Position numbers and translations under genes: made by a program. Under the pieces are notes generated by a model. That model was not told the DNA's origin. It ran no database searches and saw only the letters and a program-made list of their open reading frames with translations. Of a stretch of DNA of 64,000 nucleotides, positions 30,629 to 43,345 are shown piece by piece (positions within the stretch are counted from its first letter, which is position 1; each line of letters begins with the position of its first letter). Origin of the DNA: Meloidogyne chitwoodi (Eukaryota; Nematoda; Chromadorea; Rhabditida; Meloidogynidae); assembly GCA_015183035.1 (NCBI GenBank), contig JACZZP010000023.1:62001-126000 (forward strand), read 5' to 3'.

Positions 30629-31861
30629 ACTTTAAAGTAAAAAATAAATAAATATTAATAAAATTCTAAGGGAGGAGAGTTATATAGTTTCATTAAAATT
30701 AAATTTAACAAGTGTAATCTCATTAAATTTACAAATTCTATAATTCTTCTCGCTTAGTTCACTTCATTCGCGTAATAAAGATAATTTGAATATTCAAAAT
30801 TTTTAATTGTTAAATTCATTTATATTCAAAAAAACATAAATGTTGCTCATTTAATTAATGCTGCCTTTGTTCTATTTCAATTTTTAATTATGTTTTACAA
30901 TTAAAAATATTTTTTTTTAATTTTAAAAAAATACAAGAGATTTTATTATTTTATAAAATTAAAATTTGTCCTTCTGTTAGTAAAAATAAGTTGTTCTTTC
31001 GAGATTTCAATAATCGTTGATTTGTGTCATTAATTTAACAATTTATTTATAAAATTAATATTTAATTTTTTTAAAATTTTTATATTAAATTTAAATAATA
31101 TACGTATTTTTATCTTTAAAAATATTAATTTTATTATTTATATCAGCATAAATTTTTTAAAAATATTAAAAATTAATTTTATTTAATAAATTATAAGTAT
31201 ATATATTTATTATAAAATTTAGTATAAAAATTTATAAAATTAATTTGGTACTTGTTTTGTTCTTTCATTGAATCGTTGCAGATTCTTCTGACTCGATATA
31301 AATTTTAATAACAAATGTCAATTCTTTATAACAGGATATTAAACTTACTTAGAAAGTTTAAGAAAAAAATATTTTAATTAAATATTTATTTTAATTAAAG
31401 AGAAAATCAAAGAAATGTAGGGATTAAATTTCTTTAATTTAAACCTTAAGAAGAATGTTAGTAGTATATACTACGATTTTTTACACTTTTTTGCAAAAAA
31501 AAAGTAAAAAAATCGTAGTATTTTTTACAAGATAAAATTAACAATTAAAATGTAATCACAAGACATTTCTTAACAATATAAATAAAATATTAAAATAAAA
31601 TTTAAACAATAGATTATATTTTATTTTAAATTAAACTATTTTTACAAGTAAAATAAAAAATTATTTTATTTTTTTAAAAAATAAAATAATTTTAAAAAAG
31701 AATTAATAAAAAAGAATAAAAAAAGTATTTAAAATAAACAATGACACATATATAAAAAAAGTAAAAGAATAGGATAACTATGTAATTTTAGTAATGTTTT
31801 ACAGACTCTTTAATACATTCAATAACATATTTAATTATAAATTAAGTATTAGTAAAAAATG
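30629..31861. other. AT-rich intergenic DNA with one hairpin
   Basis: No coding signal. 31469-31520 forms a long hairpin: TACTACGATTTTTTAC against GTAAAAAAATCGTAGTA with an A/T-run loop. Confidence 0.5.
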
Positions 31862-32279
31862 TTAATGAAGTTTAGACATCCATTCATTTGCTGTGGCCAG
31901 ACAATTTAATAAACCCTAAAAGAGTGATTTATTAAATTATTTATTTATTGATCTTAATATTTAAGACGTCAACCATGAAGGCCCACAGTGTGTGTAACCT
32001 TCAGAAGTGACTCAATATTTATTTATATATTAAATTAGAGTAAATTTTTGGGTGTCCCAAAATTCTCGGAGAATTCCTTTCCAGATTTTTGGAAAATTCC
32101 TCTTTATTGGAAAATTCATCTCAAAGCATAGGTATTCTCTCTGTAAAATACCTCTTTTAACAGAAAAATCCTCCCTAAATAATAATTAATATGATTTTGG
32201 ATCACTTGAAAATTGTACTATGTTAGAATAATCTTATTAAAATGATCTAAAATAACTTTAAATTTTCCAAAAATTTTGC

Positions 32280-32515
32280 TCGGAGAGGAATTTTCCACTA
32301 AAAGAGGAATTTTTCGATAATATAGAGAGGAATTCTCCGGGAGGAATTTTCCGGAGAGGAATTTTCCGGATAGGAATTTTTCGGAGAAGAAATTTCCGGA
32401 GAGAATTTTCCAGAGAGGAATTTCCGGAGAAGAATTTTACGGAGAGGAATTCTCCGGATAGGAATTTCCCGGATAGGAATTTTCCGGAGAGGAATTCTCC
32501 TGAGGAATTTTCCTG
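32280..32515. repeat. GGAATTTTCCGGAGA minisatellite
   Basis: About 14-15 degenerate 15-bp copies, for example GAGAGGAATTTTCCGGA. Its right part is exon of the RECK-like gene on the minus strand, giving a Pro/Glu/Asn/Ser repeat. Less regular copies continue left to about 32050. Confidence 0.75.
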
Positions 32516-33072
32516 GACTCTAATTTTTGTACTAAATTTACTTTATCCCCTTGATAATCATTTCCATGATCTCTGAAACAAAACATTTCTATGCGATTCT
32601 TTTTCATTATGTGAGTCAAAGTTGGAGCAAAAAGCGCAGATTTGCATGCCATTTGGCAAGTAAGGCTTGATTCATCAATATTACAGCAAACCTGCCCTGA
32701 TTTTGAATTTAAATTTGTAAAATTTGTTTTTGGTAATATTTCTAAAATTTTGAGAAATTTATTTATTTATTCTCTATTTTATTAACCATTATCCAAACAT
32801 TTAGTTAATTCAAAATAATCAAAACCATCACAATTAGGAACTTGTTTCTCATTAATTAATGCATGATTTATATTTTGTTGACAGTTTTCTGGTATTTTAC
32901 ATTCGATTAACGCTAAAAAAATTTTATTCACTAAAAAAATATATAAACCGTGTTTAACAATAAAATGTATATTTTTATCACGTTTTTGATGATAATTCGC
33001 CTGTATTGATTTGGAGAGAATTAAAATAATAGAATATATATAATAAATGTAGTTAATGTTTATTTTATTCAT
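32441..33072 (-). CDS. Secreted Cys-rich protein, RECK-like repeat (partial gene)
   Basis: Exon 33072-32787 starts MNKININYIYYIYSII, a signal-peptide-like N-terminus, and ends KCLDN. Exon 32741-32441 joins in phase and reads VCCNIDESSLTCQMACKSAL and RIEMFC. The CC..TC..C spacing recalls the cysteine-knot repeats of the membrane-anchored protease inhibitor RECK; this is suggestive only. The end of the second exon runs into a 15-bp minisatellite and codes ENSSPENSYPGNSYPE before a GTAAAA donor. Possible downstream exons lie near 32010-31970 and 31920-31866 (TANEWMSKLH), but their phases could not be settled. Confidence 0.45.
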
Positions 33073-33730
33073 TTTTAAAAATTGTATATTTTGAGAATTT
33101 TAATGAAATTTTCTAAAAATAATTGGCTTGATGTTAATTAAAAAATTTTAATTTCAGATTAATAAATTAAATTATAAGGATTTTTAAAAAATAATTTATT
33201 GATTTATTGCAAATAATTCTTCAGAAAGTTTATTTAAAGCAAGAATATATTTATTTAGAATTTTGCTTAAATTTTGGAATAATCTTTATTTTTTTATTTA
33301 ATATTTAAATTCATATATTTATAAAGGAAAAACAAAAGAAATCGCTAAGAAAGTCAATTAATTTGTATAAATATTTTAATAAAAAATTCCATGACAACAT
33401 CCGTTTATTTTTTATTAAAAACAAAAACAAATATATTAAATTAATTCCATGACAACACACAATTCTTAGTTTAAAAAAAATTATTTTAAATAAAAAAAAT
33501 TATTGCAAAAAATTTTAAATTTAAAATGTTGATTATTATCAATATTTATTTTCCGATTTAATTTATTCGTATTTATTTAAATTTTTGAATATTTTTTTGT
33601 GTTAAATATGTGAGTTTAGGCAAAGAATATTAGCATGTCTTCTTCCTTTTTGCAATTAATGCATTATATTTACAAACTCAAACGCAGCTACGTGAATGTA
33701 TATCTGCTAATTAAATAATTGAATTTAAGT

Positions 33731-34622
33731 ATTATTAAATTATTAATTTGAAGATTATTATTAAATTATTAATTTGAAGATTATTATTAAATTATTAATT
33801 TGAAGATTATTATTAAATTATTAATTTGAAGATTATTATTAAATTATTAATTTGAAGATTATTATTAAATTATTAATTTGAAGATTATTATTAAATTATT
33901 AATTTGAAGATTATTATTAAATTATTAATTTGAAGATTATTATTAAATTATTAATTTGAAGATTATTATTAAATTATTAATTTGAAGATTATTATTAAAT
34001 TATTAATTTGAAGATTATTATTAAATTATTAATTTGAAGATTATTATTAAATTATTAATTTGAAGATTATTATTAAATTATTAATTTGAAGATTATTATT
34101 AAATTATTAATTTGAAGATTATTATTAAATTATTAATTTGAAGATTATTATTAAATTATTAATTTGAAGATTATTATTAAATTATTAATTTGAAGATTAT
34201 TATTAAATTATTAATTTGAAGATTATTATTAAATTATTAATTTGAAGATTATTATTAAATTATTAATTTGAAGATTATTATTAAATTATTAATTTGAAGA
34301 TTATTATTAAATTATTAATTTGAAGATTATTATTAAATTATTAATTTGAAGATTATTATTAAATTATTAATTTGAAGATTATTATTAAATTATTAATTTG
34401 AAGATTATTATTAAATTATTAATTTGAAGATTATTATTAAATTATTAATTTGAAGATTATTATTAAATTATTAATTTGAAGATTATTATTAAATTATTAA
34501 TTTGAAGATTATTATTAAATTATTAATTTGAAGATTATTATTAAATTATTAATTTGAAGATTATTATTAAATTATTAATTTGAAGATTATTATTAAATTA
34601 TTAATTTGAAGATTATTATTAA
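33731..34622. repeat. 26-bp AT-rich minisatellite, ~34 copies
   Basis: The unit runs GATTATTATTAAATTATTAA followed by TTTGAA. Copies are identical by eye from end to end, which implies recent expansion or homogenisation. It contains no coding potential. Confidence 0.9.
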
Positions 34623-37600
34623 TGATTTTATTCCTGCTGCGTCCAAAATTTTTTGTTCAAATACACCGTTTTTTCTAAAAAGTTTAACACCGCCAAATTA
34701 TTAAATAAATTTTTAATAGTCATCATCACTGATAAATAGTTTTATAAAAGTTGCTTAACACTTGGACAAATTATTCAACAAATTTTTTATATAAAAATTG
34801 TGTAATTATTTAAATTTATTTTAAATATATAATTAGCTTATTTTTTGATAATTATATTATTTTTATCTTTAATTATTAATACTGAAATTTTTAATATTTT
34901 TAAAATATTTTTTCCACATTATGTAATATGTCGTCTATTTAATTTAAATTTATGATTATGTCAATCGGCTCCTATTTTGTTACTAATTTATTTATTTCAT
35001 CTGATTTTTTAAAAATCGAATTTTTATTATTTTAATTTTTTAAAATATTATTTATTTATTTTTAACTAACTTTAGTTAAATAAAATTAATATTTAATGTT
35101 AGTTATTTCATTAATTACTTTCGTATCTTCCTTTACATTTTTAATTATTTTTAATATTATTTATTAATTAGAATGACCTTATATATGTTTTTAAGCCTCA
35201 TTGCCCAAACATACAAATATTAATTATAAATTAAAACAAAAATAAAATTAATTAAAATTATTTGTGCTGGTGCGTCGTATATGCTTGCACGTCTAATTTA
35301 GGTAGAAAAATTTTTAAAAATTTCCTGTTGTTTAAATTTTTAAATTTTACATTTTATACAGTGTTTATGCGAGGTCGAAAAAAATGTAGTATCATTACTT
35401 ACTTTTATTTTACAATTTAAATAAATTAATTAATTTTTTAAGTTTAAGACAATAAAATTAAAAAAAATAAAAATTAAGTTTATTTTAAATAAATAAATTA
35501 ATTTTTAATTTTTATGTATAGTTATAATGCATAAATAAATATATTAATTAAACAGATAAAAAAATTTTAAAAGAAAATTAATACAATTTCACAACCAAAT
35601 GTTGAGCTTTAGCATATGTAGAGTTTCACCTAGCTCTTCTATTAGATCATAATTGTATTTGTTCTAATTATTTTTTTATTTTTTTTAAATACTCTAAATT
35701 AATAGGCGCCAATTTTATATTTACTTCTTTATTAATATTATGTATTAATAAAAAAAGATCGATTTAATTTATTATTATTTTTTTACTTTTTAAATCTCTC
35801 CTTTTTTAATTAAATTAAAATTTTTTTATTCAAAATTTTTTAATCTTAATTTTTCGAATCTGTTCTTAATCTCAACCATAAATCTCAATGGAGCATTTTG
35901 AGCTTCTTTAAATAAAAATAAATTGTTAACTACAGTAATATAATTTATTTAATTAATTTTTCCTTTTTATTTTAATTTTATAAAATTAATTTTAACTATA
36001 ATTTGTGTATAATTTAATAGTAAATTAAGTATAATTTAAACAAAAATTAACTTAATTTCATTATTATTTAAACAACTGAATTTTGTTATTCGGCGCTCTT
36101 CTTTTTTGTTATTGGAAGAAAAATTATAATTAAATTATTATTTGACAATATTTCCACTTTTTATTTTATGCACAAGTAAAATTTTAAAATTTTATTTTTT
36201 TCTTCTTTAAATCATCTTAAATAGACTAATTTGTCTAAAGTGTGAGTTGTATGGATTGGTTGTTTTTTATAAATTAATCTTATTTTATTACTAAATTAAA
36301 TTTTAAAAATCTTTTATAAAAAATATTAATTAATTGGATGATTTAAGAAGGGTTAAAATAAAAAATTTTTCGGCATCATTATACATACTTTTATTTTAAA
36401 AAATTTAAGTAAAAATTCTAAAGGGAACTGGTTATTAATAAATTGGGTGGTCTCCAAAATTATTATTATTTTATTTTATTTTTTATTTTATCTTAAATTT
36501 TATTTTAAAATTAATTAATTTAAAAATACATTAATCTGGTGTGAGTAAAAAGTGTGTTAAAAGTACAGTATACAGAAGAAAAAAATATAACAAAAGAACC
36601 AACACTTAATATTTATTTGTTCAGGGCCGCTTTGCCCTGAACAATGCTGAATAAATTTTGTTTTGGTTTGTTCATGTCCGCTAAAAACAGGATCGGTTGC
36701 TTGGTCAGCTGACAGTCTAAGACTATCTATTTTCATTTTCACTTCCTTAAAATTTTTATTTTAGTAAAAGAAGTGTTAATTTAATTAAAAAATAATACGT
36801 CAGATACGTATTTGTATCTATTTTTGACTGGATTTTGCCCTTAATTTTTTAATAATATTTAATTAAAAATTAAATAATTTTATTTTCTTAACACATGTAA
36901 ATTGCAAAAAGAGTAATGTTGTAAGGACTGTTCGGTTTTTATATAAATTAATTTTATTTTATTAACAAATTAAATTTTAAAAATCTTTTATAAGAATTAA
37001 TTCATACATTTATGTCGAGTTAAATTAAGTAAAAATTTCGGCATTATTATATTTTTTTAATAAATGTAGTTCTCCTCTAAAACATTAAATCTTCGATGAG
37101 GGCGTAGTGAAAAATATAATATAAAGTTCATTTTTTTAATTTTAATAAATTTAAAAATTTATTAATAAATATACAATAATTATTATAATTTAGATAAAAA
37201 ATTACATCTTTATGTTATTCATAAAGCTTGCTCTTTTTAGCACAAAAGATGGGCTCGATTCAATTTGAATAAATAAATTGGGTTGTTTAAAGAAAGCCAT
37301 TTCTCTTAAAATCTGATTATAACGTAGAAAAAGACTTTGAATTAAGAATTAGAATATTTTTATTTAAATTGTATGTTTAAATTTTTTATAAAACTTTGTT
37401 TCACTCATTATGAATTTGTAATGGGTTTAGTTTTGAAAATTTTAAAATTTAATAAAAGATAAAATTATTTATAATTTTTAATATAATTTTTTAATATTTC
37501 TTTTTTTTTAATTAGTAAAAAATATTAATATATGTATGAATTTAATTAAATATTTTATAATTAATTTTATAATGTAAAAATTATTTAAATTAATTTATAT

Positions 37601-38229
37601 AATTATTATTAAATTTTTACAACGCTGACTCAATGTTTTTTCCATTATTAGATTTTTATTAAAAATTATTTAAATTTATATAATAATTATTAAATTGTTG
37701 TAAGGCCTACTTTATTTTTTATTATGATAAGATAATTCGATTCCTGTTTTAGTTCACTAATTTTTATTCTGAGACAAAAATAAATTGTTGCAAATTTTTC
37801 TTCTGTAAAATATTTAATTTAGTTAGTATTAAATATTTCAAATAATTAATTTAATAATTTAATTTCATTAAGTGGGAATTAAAGTTTTCTTAACATCCTT
37901 AACAAAAACTTCTTTTTAGAATTTTCTTTAACATTATTAAAACTGTTTTTATAATTAATTCTTTTTGATTTAACATTTCATATCACCTCGAATATTTAAA
38001 ACTTTTTCAATCGGGGTCGACTTTCTCTTCCTTCATGGAGGTTTGTTTTCAAAGAAAATTCACGATGTTTCCCAAAATTTGATCGATGTCCATTTAAACA
38101 GATTTCTATTTTTAATTCTTGAATCTCCTGTTTCGATGATTAGAAATTTTTTTTGAAAAATTATTTGTTTTTCTGATTTGCATTAAAGACTGAAATTTAA
38201 TTTAATTTATTATATTGTACTTGTCTCTT
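34623..38229. other. AT-rich intergenic desert
   Basis: No gene recognised in 3.6 kb. An open frame on the minus strand at 36557-36742 overlaps a perfect hairpin (36618-36644, TTGTTCAGGGC against GCCCTGAACAA with a CGCTT loop) and is probably chance. Confidence 0.5.
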
Positions 38230-38279
38230 CGGAGCATTGGGTCGGTCTTCCCCGGAGGGAAGACCGACCCAATGCTCCG
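38230..38279. repeat. Perfect 23-bp-stem GC-rich hairpin
   Basis: The arms CGGAGCATTGGGTCGGTC.. and ..GACCGACCCAATGCTCCG pair perfectly over 23 bp around a CGGA loop, standing out sharply from the surrounding AT-rich DNA. A small palindromic element, or a transcript hairpin such as a miRNA-like precursor, are both possible. Confidence 0.7.
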
Positions 38280-38361
38280 GAGTTGGGGATTTTGTACTCT
38301 TTTAAAGCTAACTTAACGAATATATATATTTATTTATTGGTTGAAGCTAAAAGTAACAATA

Positions 38362-38535
38362 ATGATAAAAGGGAAACTTCTTCTCTTCTTTTTTGTGTGG
38401 ATTGGCCAATCTTTAAATACAAAGAAATTGGGGCCAAATGACAGCTGTTATAAAATGTTAAAAAATATCTTTTATATGTTATATAACAAATCTAATCGAT
38501 TAAAAAAATTTGTTTATATCATTTATTTATTTTAA
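38362..38535 (+). CDS. Possible small secreted peptide
   Basis: 57 codons from the ATG at 38362. The N-terminus MIKGKLLLFFFVWIGQSLN is a good signal-peptide shape, followed by a short polar mature part with one Cys and then hydrophobic Tyr/Phe-rich residues. A TATATATATTTATT stretch lies upstream. It is short and may be chance. Confidence 0.3.
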   Translation: MIKGKLLLFFFVWIGQSLNTKKLGPNDSCYKMLKNIFYMLYNKSNRLKKFVYIIYLF

Positions 38536-39920
38536 TGTCTATTGCAACACTAATTTTGCATACTTTTCCTTAATGACATTTTTATATGTAAATAAAATTG
38601 GACATTAATACAAGAAATTATTTTTTGTTGATATATTTTATTTATTTCCAATTGCTCCAAAATTGTATTATTCATTGATAGTTTTCTTTAATTAAAATTT
38701 ATAAATGTAACATTAGAATTTTAAATAAAATTAAACAAAATTTTAAATTAATTGTATTAATACGTTAAAATGTAAAGTTTGTACTTTTATGTAATAACTC
38801 ATTTACACATCATGAACCTCTAATAAATTTTATAAATTATAATTATACAATTAAAGTGTTTTTTCGATGATTTAGGGAAATAAAATTTATTTATTTAAAA
38901 ATTTATTATTTATTTGGTTTCAAATAATCTATTAAAATAGTTATTTTAAATAATAAAATTAATATAATTAATTAATTCAAATCATTTCAGAAAAGGTTAT
39001 ATTTTTTTAATGAAATTAATAATAATAGAGAAATGGAAAAGTATTTCTAAATTATTCTAAATTATTTTAAAAAATTGATAATTTAATTTTAATTTTTAAA
39101 ATAATTTAAAATTTGGTTATGTAATCTTTCCTGTTTTCACAGTTTTTCCATTACTTTGTTCAGTGAAAAACGAAGTTTATAAAATAATAAAGAATTAAAT
39201 AATTAATGTAAAAAATTAATTCGGAATTTCCGACAAAAGTTAAATATTAAAATAATTTAGTTTAAATAGTATTATATTATTATAGTTTTTGTTATTTTAT
39301 AATTTTTTATTGATTAATATTATTTTTTAAAATTTATTTTGATATAGTGTGCAGAGTTAAATTATTATATTAAAGGTATAGTTAAATAGTTTTTAACATA
39401 GTATTTATTTTGTAAATATTATTTAATAAAGTTGAATTAGTAAATATTTATTATTTAAATTTTTATGAAATAAATTAATCATTAAATATGTAGAAATAAA
39501 TAAAAATTTATTTGTTTAATTTTGCAATAAATAGCACTAGTCTAACCTAGTGTTATTAACTCTCTTTTAACATATTTCTTTCTCTTTCACTGTCTAACTT
39601 TGTTTTTCTCTTCCAGATCCTGTACAGTTCGTCAAACAAAATTACACGACATTTCGTCTCAATGGCAAAAAACTACATTTCGTCTACCCGAGCCTACGAT
39701 TTTTTGATGTTGGGACGAAATGTCGTGCAATTTCGTGGCACGAAATGTCGGGACACGAAAATATTTCTTTCTATTGACATATAGAGAAAGAGTGAAATGT
39801 GAGACAGGGGACAGTTTTATTTTCTTTTAATAAGAAGGTAGACTAATCTTTTTAATCAATGTTTTTATTTAAGCAAAATTAAAAAAAATAAATAACTAAA
39901 TTTATAATAATTTAAAAATT
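38536..39920. other. AT-rich spacer with inverted repeats, upstream of the SMAD gene
   Basis: Mostly AT-rich. 39641-39663 and 39709-39730 are inverted copies (ACGACATTTCGTCT against GGGACGAAATGTCGT), with further ACGAAATGTCG copies to 39752. CACTAGTCTAACCTAGTG at 39535 is another small palindrome. The promoter of the SMAD gene must be near here but is not obvious. Confidence 0.45.
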
Positions 39921-41695
39921 ATGAATCAAAAGCAGACACCTCAGAATTTTCCTCATCCCATAAAAAATGAATTAATCGAAAGGTTTAAATTTAAATTTTA
40001 TTTTAAATATTTTAATTTAATTTTTTAGTGAACCAATTCAAGGCACAAGCAGTTCAGCTACAAATGACCAAAATTTAACTGATTTACGAATTCGTAACTC
40101 ATTAAACACAATTTTAATTCATCCAAATGCTCAAGATGTTTTGATTAATTCTCAAATGAGACCGCCAAAAGCAGGTTAAATATAATTAAAAAAATAAGAA
40201 TAAATTTTTCTCTAATCTTGAACAATCGAAAATATATTAGGAGCTAAAATAAAATTATATTTTAGCTTTAACTAATTTTTGGTGTTTGGTTTACTACTAT
40301 GAAATGAATGAACGTGTATGCTACTAAATTAAATTCTTATTTTTTTAATTTTAGGTTGGTGAAGTTTTTAAATCAGAATGGAAACAGGAACAGAATGAGG
40401 ATCCTCAGTGAGTATAAACGTTTGTGATGAATTTAATTTTTTAATTTTAGACTTTTAATTGATGGAGGAGTTTGTGCTTCGTCAGAAAATACCCGTCTTT
40501 GTCTAGGTGAAGATTTTGTAAAAATAAAAATTTTAAAATTTTTATTTAAGGCGTTATTGGTAATATAAATAGAAATCCTTTTGTTAGTAAGTAAATATAT
40601 TTTTTATTTAAATTTAAAATTTTGTTTTAACAGCAAAAGTTGGCCGTTCAATCGGAAAAGGGATTCGATTGAATCAAAGAGAAGAAAATATTTATTTAGA
40701 ATGCCTTAGCGATTCTGCTGTTTTTGTTCGTATGTTTTTAAAAATTTTGAGTCAGTTAAAATTTATTTTTTTAATAAGAATGCCCTCTATTTGCACGTAA
40801 AAATGGTGATGAATTAGCTACTGTTTACAGACTTAAGGCTGATGAAGCTTCCACCTTTTCTAATGGATCAAGTTTTTTTTAATTTTAATAATTATTTCGG
40901 GTCCACCCCTGGATATCGAAACCCTAAATATCTAATTAGCCAATTGGTCCAAATGCCAATTCGGTCAAATCTCTTACACTAGTTGGTCCCTGCAAACTTG
41001 GACCTATTGGGGACGTTCTATTACTTCTCCATTTTAGAGCCCATGGCCAGTTGGTTTTCGCGCAAAATTGTTCTAATGGGAGTATTTTATTACTTGACCG
41101 AATTGGCAGTTTGACTAATTGGCTTATCAGATATTCAGGGTTGATCCCATTATTTCATTATGAACATGTAAAACAATATTTTTTATAATTTAATTTAGAG
41201 ACATTTTGCCTTTTTGACAGTAAGATGTTTGACAATTTATTAACCGAGGCACGACTACTCGGATATAATGCACTTTATATGCTACAGGTTTTTTTTTTAT
41301 TTTTTGAATTAAAATTAATATAATTAAATTCACAGATTTATTGCCTTTGCAGAATAAGTTTTGTTAAAGGTTGGGGTCAGGAATACAGACGGCAAACAAT
41401 TAGTTTGTTTTATTTAATTTTTTTATTTTAAAATATTTTAAATATATTTGATTTTTTTTGAATTTTTAATTCATTTTTTACATTTTTAAAAAACGTCCTT
41501 ATTATTAGAATAATTCAAACTGATAAAAATACAAAAATTCATTAATTTTCTTATAAAAAAATTTAAAAATAAATTTTAGCTTCATGTCCAATGTGGATTG
41601 AAATTCAATTCCCTCGTCCTCTTCAACTTCTTGATGAATTATTAATGGAGAATGCGGACGAAATTGGCGGTGAAGAAGTAAATAGCTTCTCTTAA
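39921..41695 (+). CDS. MH2-only SMAD, DAF-14-like (eleven exons)
   Basis: Exons 39921-39982, 40029-40174, 40266-40315, 40355-40407, 40451-40506, 40551-40586, 40633-40729, 40779-40871, 41199-41287, 41336-41402, 41580-41695 join in frame. The MH2 domain is clear: NFWCLVYYYEMNERVGEVF, RLCLGVIGNINRN, SIGKGIRLN, YLECLSDSAVFV, LLGYNALYMLQ, ISFVKGWGQEYRRQT, WIEIQFPRPLQLLDELL. The ~70 residues before MH2 are low-complexity; there is no MH1 DNA-binding domain, as in nematode DAF-14. The C-terminus ends NSFS, close to the SSxS receptor-phosphorylation site of R-SMADs. It would transduce TGF-beta signals as part of a SMAD complex. Confidence 0.85.
40899..41148. mobile_element. MITE in a SMAD intron
   Basis: Inverted ends of about 55 bp (AAATATCTAATTAGCCAATT near the left, matched by AATTGGCTTATCAGATATT on the right). 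An exact 8-bp direct repeat, ATTATTTC, flanks it at 40891-40898 and 41149-41156, as in hAT and related superfamilies. It lies between the exons ending 40871 and starting 41199. Confidence 0.75.
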
Positions 41696-41932
41696 AAATA
41701 TTTTTTATAATTATTTTTCTATAATTTTTTTGTATTACTTTTTTATTTTTAAAATGAATTTTAAATAAATAATTTAAAAATAACTTTATGTGCACATTAA
41801 AGCTAAAATAAATATTAAATAAATTTGACAATAACTACTTTTATTTACTCAAAATATTTGGTTAATTTTATTAAAATATTAAATATTTTAAATTAATAAT
41901 ATTTGATAAAGTACTTAATATTTGGTTATTAC

Positions 41933-42088
41933 CAGAGATGTTTCGAAATTTCGATTTTCGAGGTTTTTTGGTTTCGTCTCGTTTTTCGATTTCGAATATT
42001 TGGAAAAAGTTTTCGATTTCGATATTTTTGTATTTTTCGATTTTCGATTTTCGTGTTTCGATATTTTTTTAGTTTCGAAACATCTCTG
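41933..42088. mobile_element. hAT-type MITE, 156 bp
   Basis: Ends CAGAGATGTTTCGAAA and TTTCGAAACATCTCTG are perfect inverted repeats; GTTATTAC is duplicated on both sides (41925-41932, 42089-42096). The interior is built of TTTCGATTTTCGA units, like the MITE nested in the Maverick. Confidence 0.85.
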
Positions 42089-42096
42089 GTTATTAC

Positions 42097-43039
42097 AGGG
42101 TATAGGTTAATCTTTAAACTCATTATAGACAATAAATTAAAAATTTATTTATATATTTAGTTTATTATACAATTTGTTTGAATAAATTTTTTATTATATT
42201 TTTTAGATAATTTTTGAATAATTTTGTTATAAAAGTAGATGAATTAGTTCCTTTAATTTGAAAAATAATTAAATTAAAAAATAATAATATAAGTATTTGA
42301 TAATCTTTTTATTTTTCGCAACCTGTTGGAAAAAAAAAAATAATTTTTTAATAAATTTATTTTCAATTTTTATTGTCACAACATGTTAGTGATTTGGTTA
42401 ATATTTAATCAATTTATATAACAATTTAAAAATTAAAAATAAAAATTTTTAAGAAAATAATAAAAAATTAAATATTTAAACTAATTAACAATTTTTACGC
42501 ATTCAATAATTTTAAAGGATTACTAAAATAATTAAAAAAATCATGTTTTTTTGTATTATATTATAGAATTTTTATGGTACTATAAGCATAAACGTAAGTG
42601 AAAAAATTAAAAGAAATTAGTCCTAAAGATATAAAATTAAGAAAAATTAATATTGAATTATTTTAAAATTTTTTTTACAAGTAGTATCATTAAAGTTCTT
42701 TCGGTATTAAATAAAAATATTTTTAGCCAAATTTAAAAAAAACAAAATAATAGCAACGTACAATATTAAAATATTTTTAATTAAAATTTTAAAATCTGGC
42801 AAATTTTTTACAATTTATTAAATATATATTAATCATGTTTTATGGCGTGGTTATTATTAATTTTTAGAATTTTAGACATAATAAGTAATTTTAAAAAGTA
42901 ATCGATATTTAAAAAAATTTAGTTAAATATTATTTAAAAAATATTTTTAAATTCAATATATTTAAATTTTATTTTAAATTTACTTATAAATTTTAACAAT
43001 ATTGCTGAACCTGACTTTTTTCTTTTTACAGGCATTTAC
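42097..43039. other. AT-rich intergenic DNA
   Basis: No coding signal, RNA gene or repeat family recognised. Confidence 0.5.
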
Positions 43040-43345
43040 TTCTTCTCGCTCAAGTGAAGACATATTATCAAAATGCTTTCTTTTTAACTCCAATATTTCC
43101 TGTAAAATTTGAAAAATATTTTAAAAAATTAAAAAAAATATTTAAAAAATTCATAAAAATTCAAAAAAAATAATTTAAAAAATTATTTTTAAATTATGAT
43201 TATTTTAATAAATAATTTAAAAATAATATTACTCCAATAGTTGTCATCTCTTTATCCACATAACGATTAGAGAAGCACAATTCAATACATGACTGTAGCA
43301 ATGTTGCAAATATTTTTTTGCAACTTTTTCGCCACATAACATACA
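43040..43345 (-). CDS. Two exons of an unidentified minus-strand gene
   Basis: Exon about 43345-43233 (ATLLQSCIELCFSNRYVDKE) and exon 43099-43040 (EILELKKKAFDNMSSLEREE) are flanked by GT..AG signals and join in phase 0. Composition is clearly coding. Another frame of the first exon shows a Cys/His-rich stretch (CMLCGEKVAKKYLQHC), so the frame choice rests on the junction. Start and end were not found. Confidence 0.4.

Noticed and set aside
36557..36742. 61-codon minus-strand frame
   Set aside because: Centred on a perfect hairpin, no start context or homology; likely chance.
41903..42160. Overlapping frames on both strands at the hAT MITE
   Set aside because: Produced by the TTTCGA repeat interior of the element.
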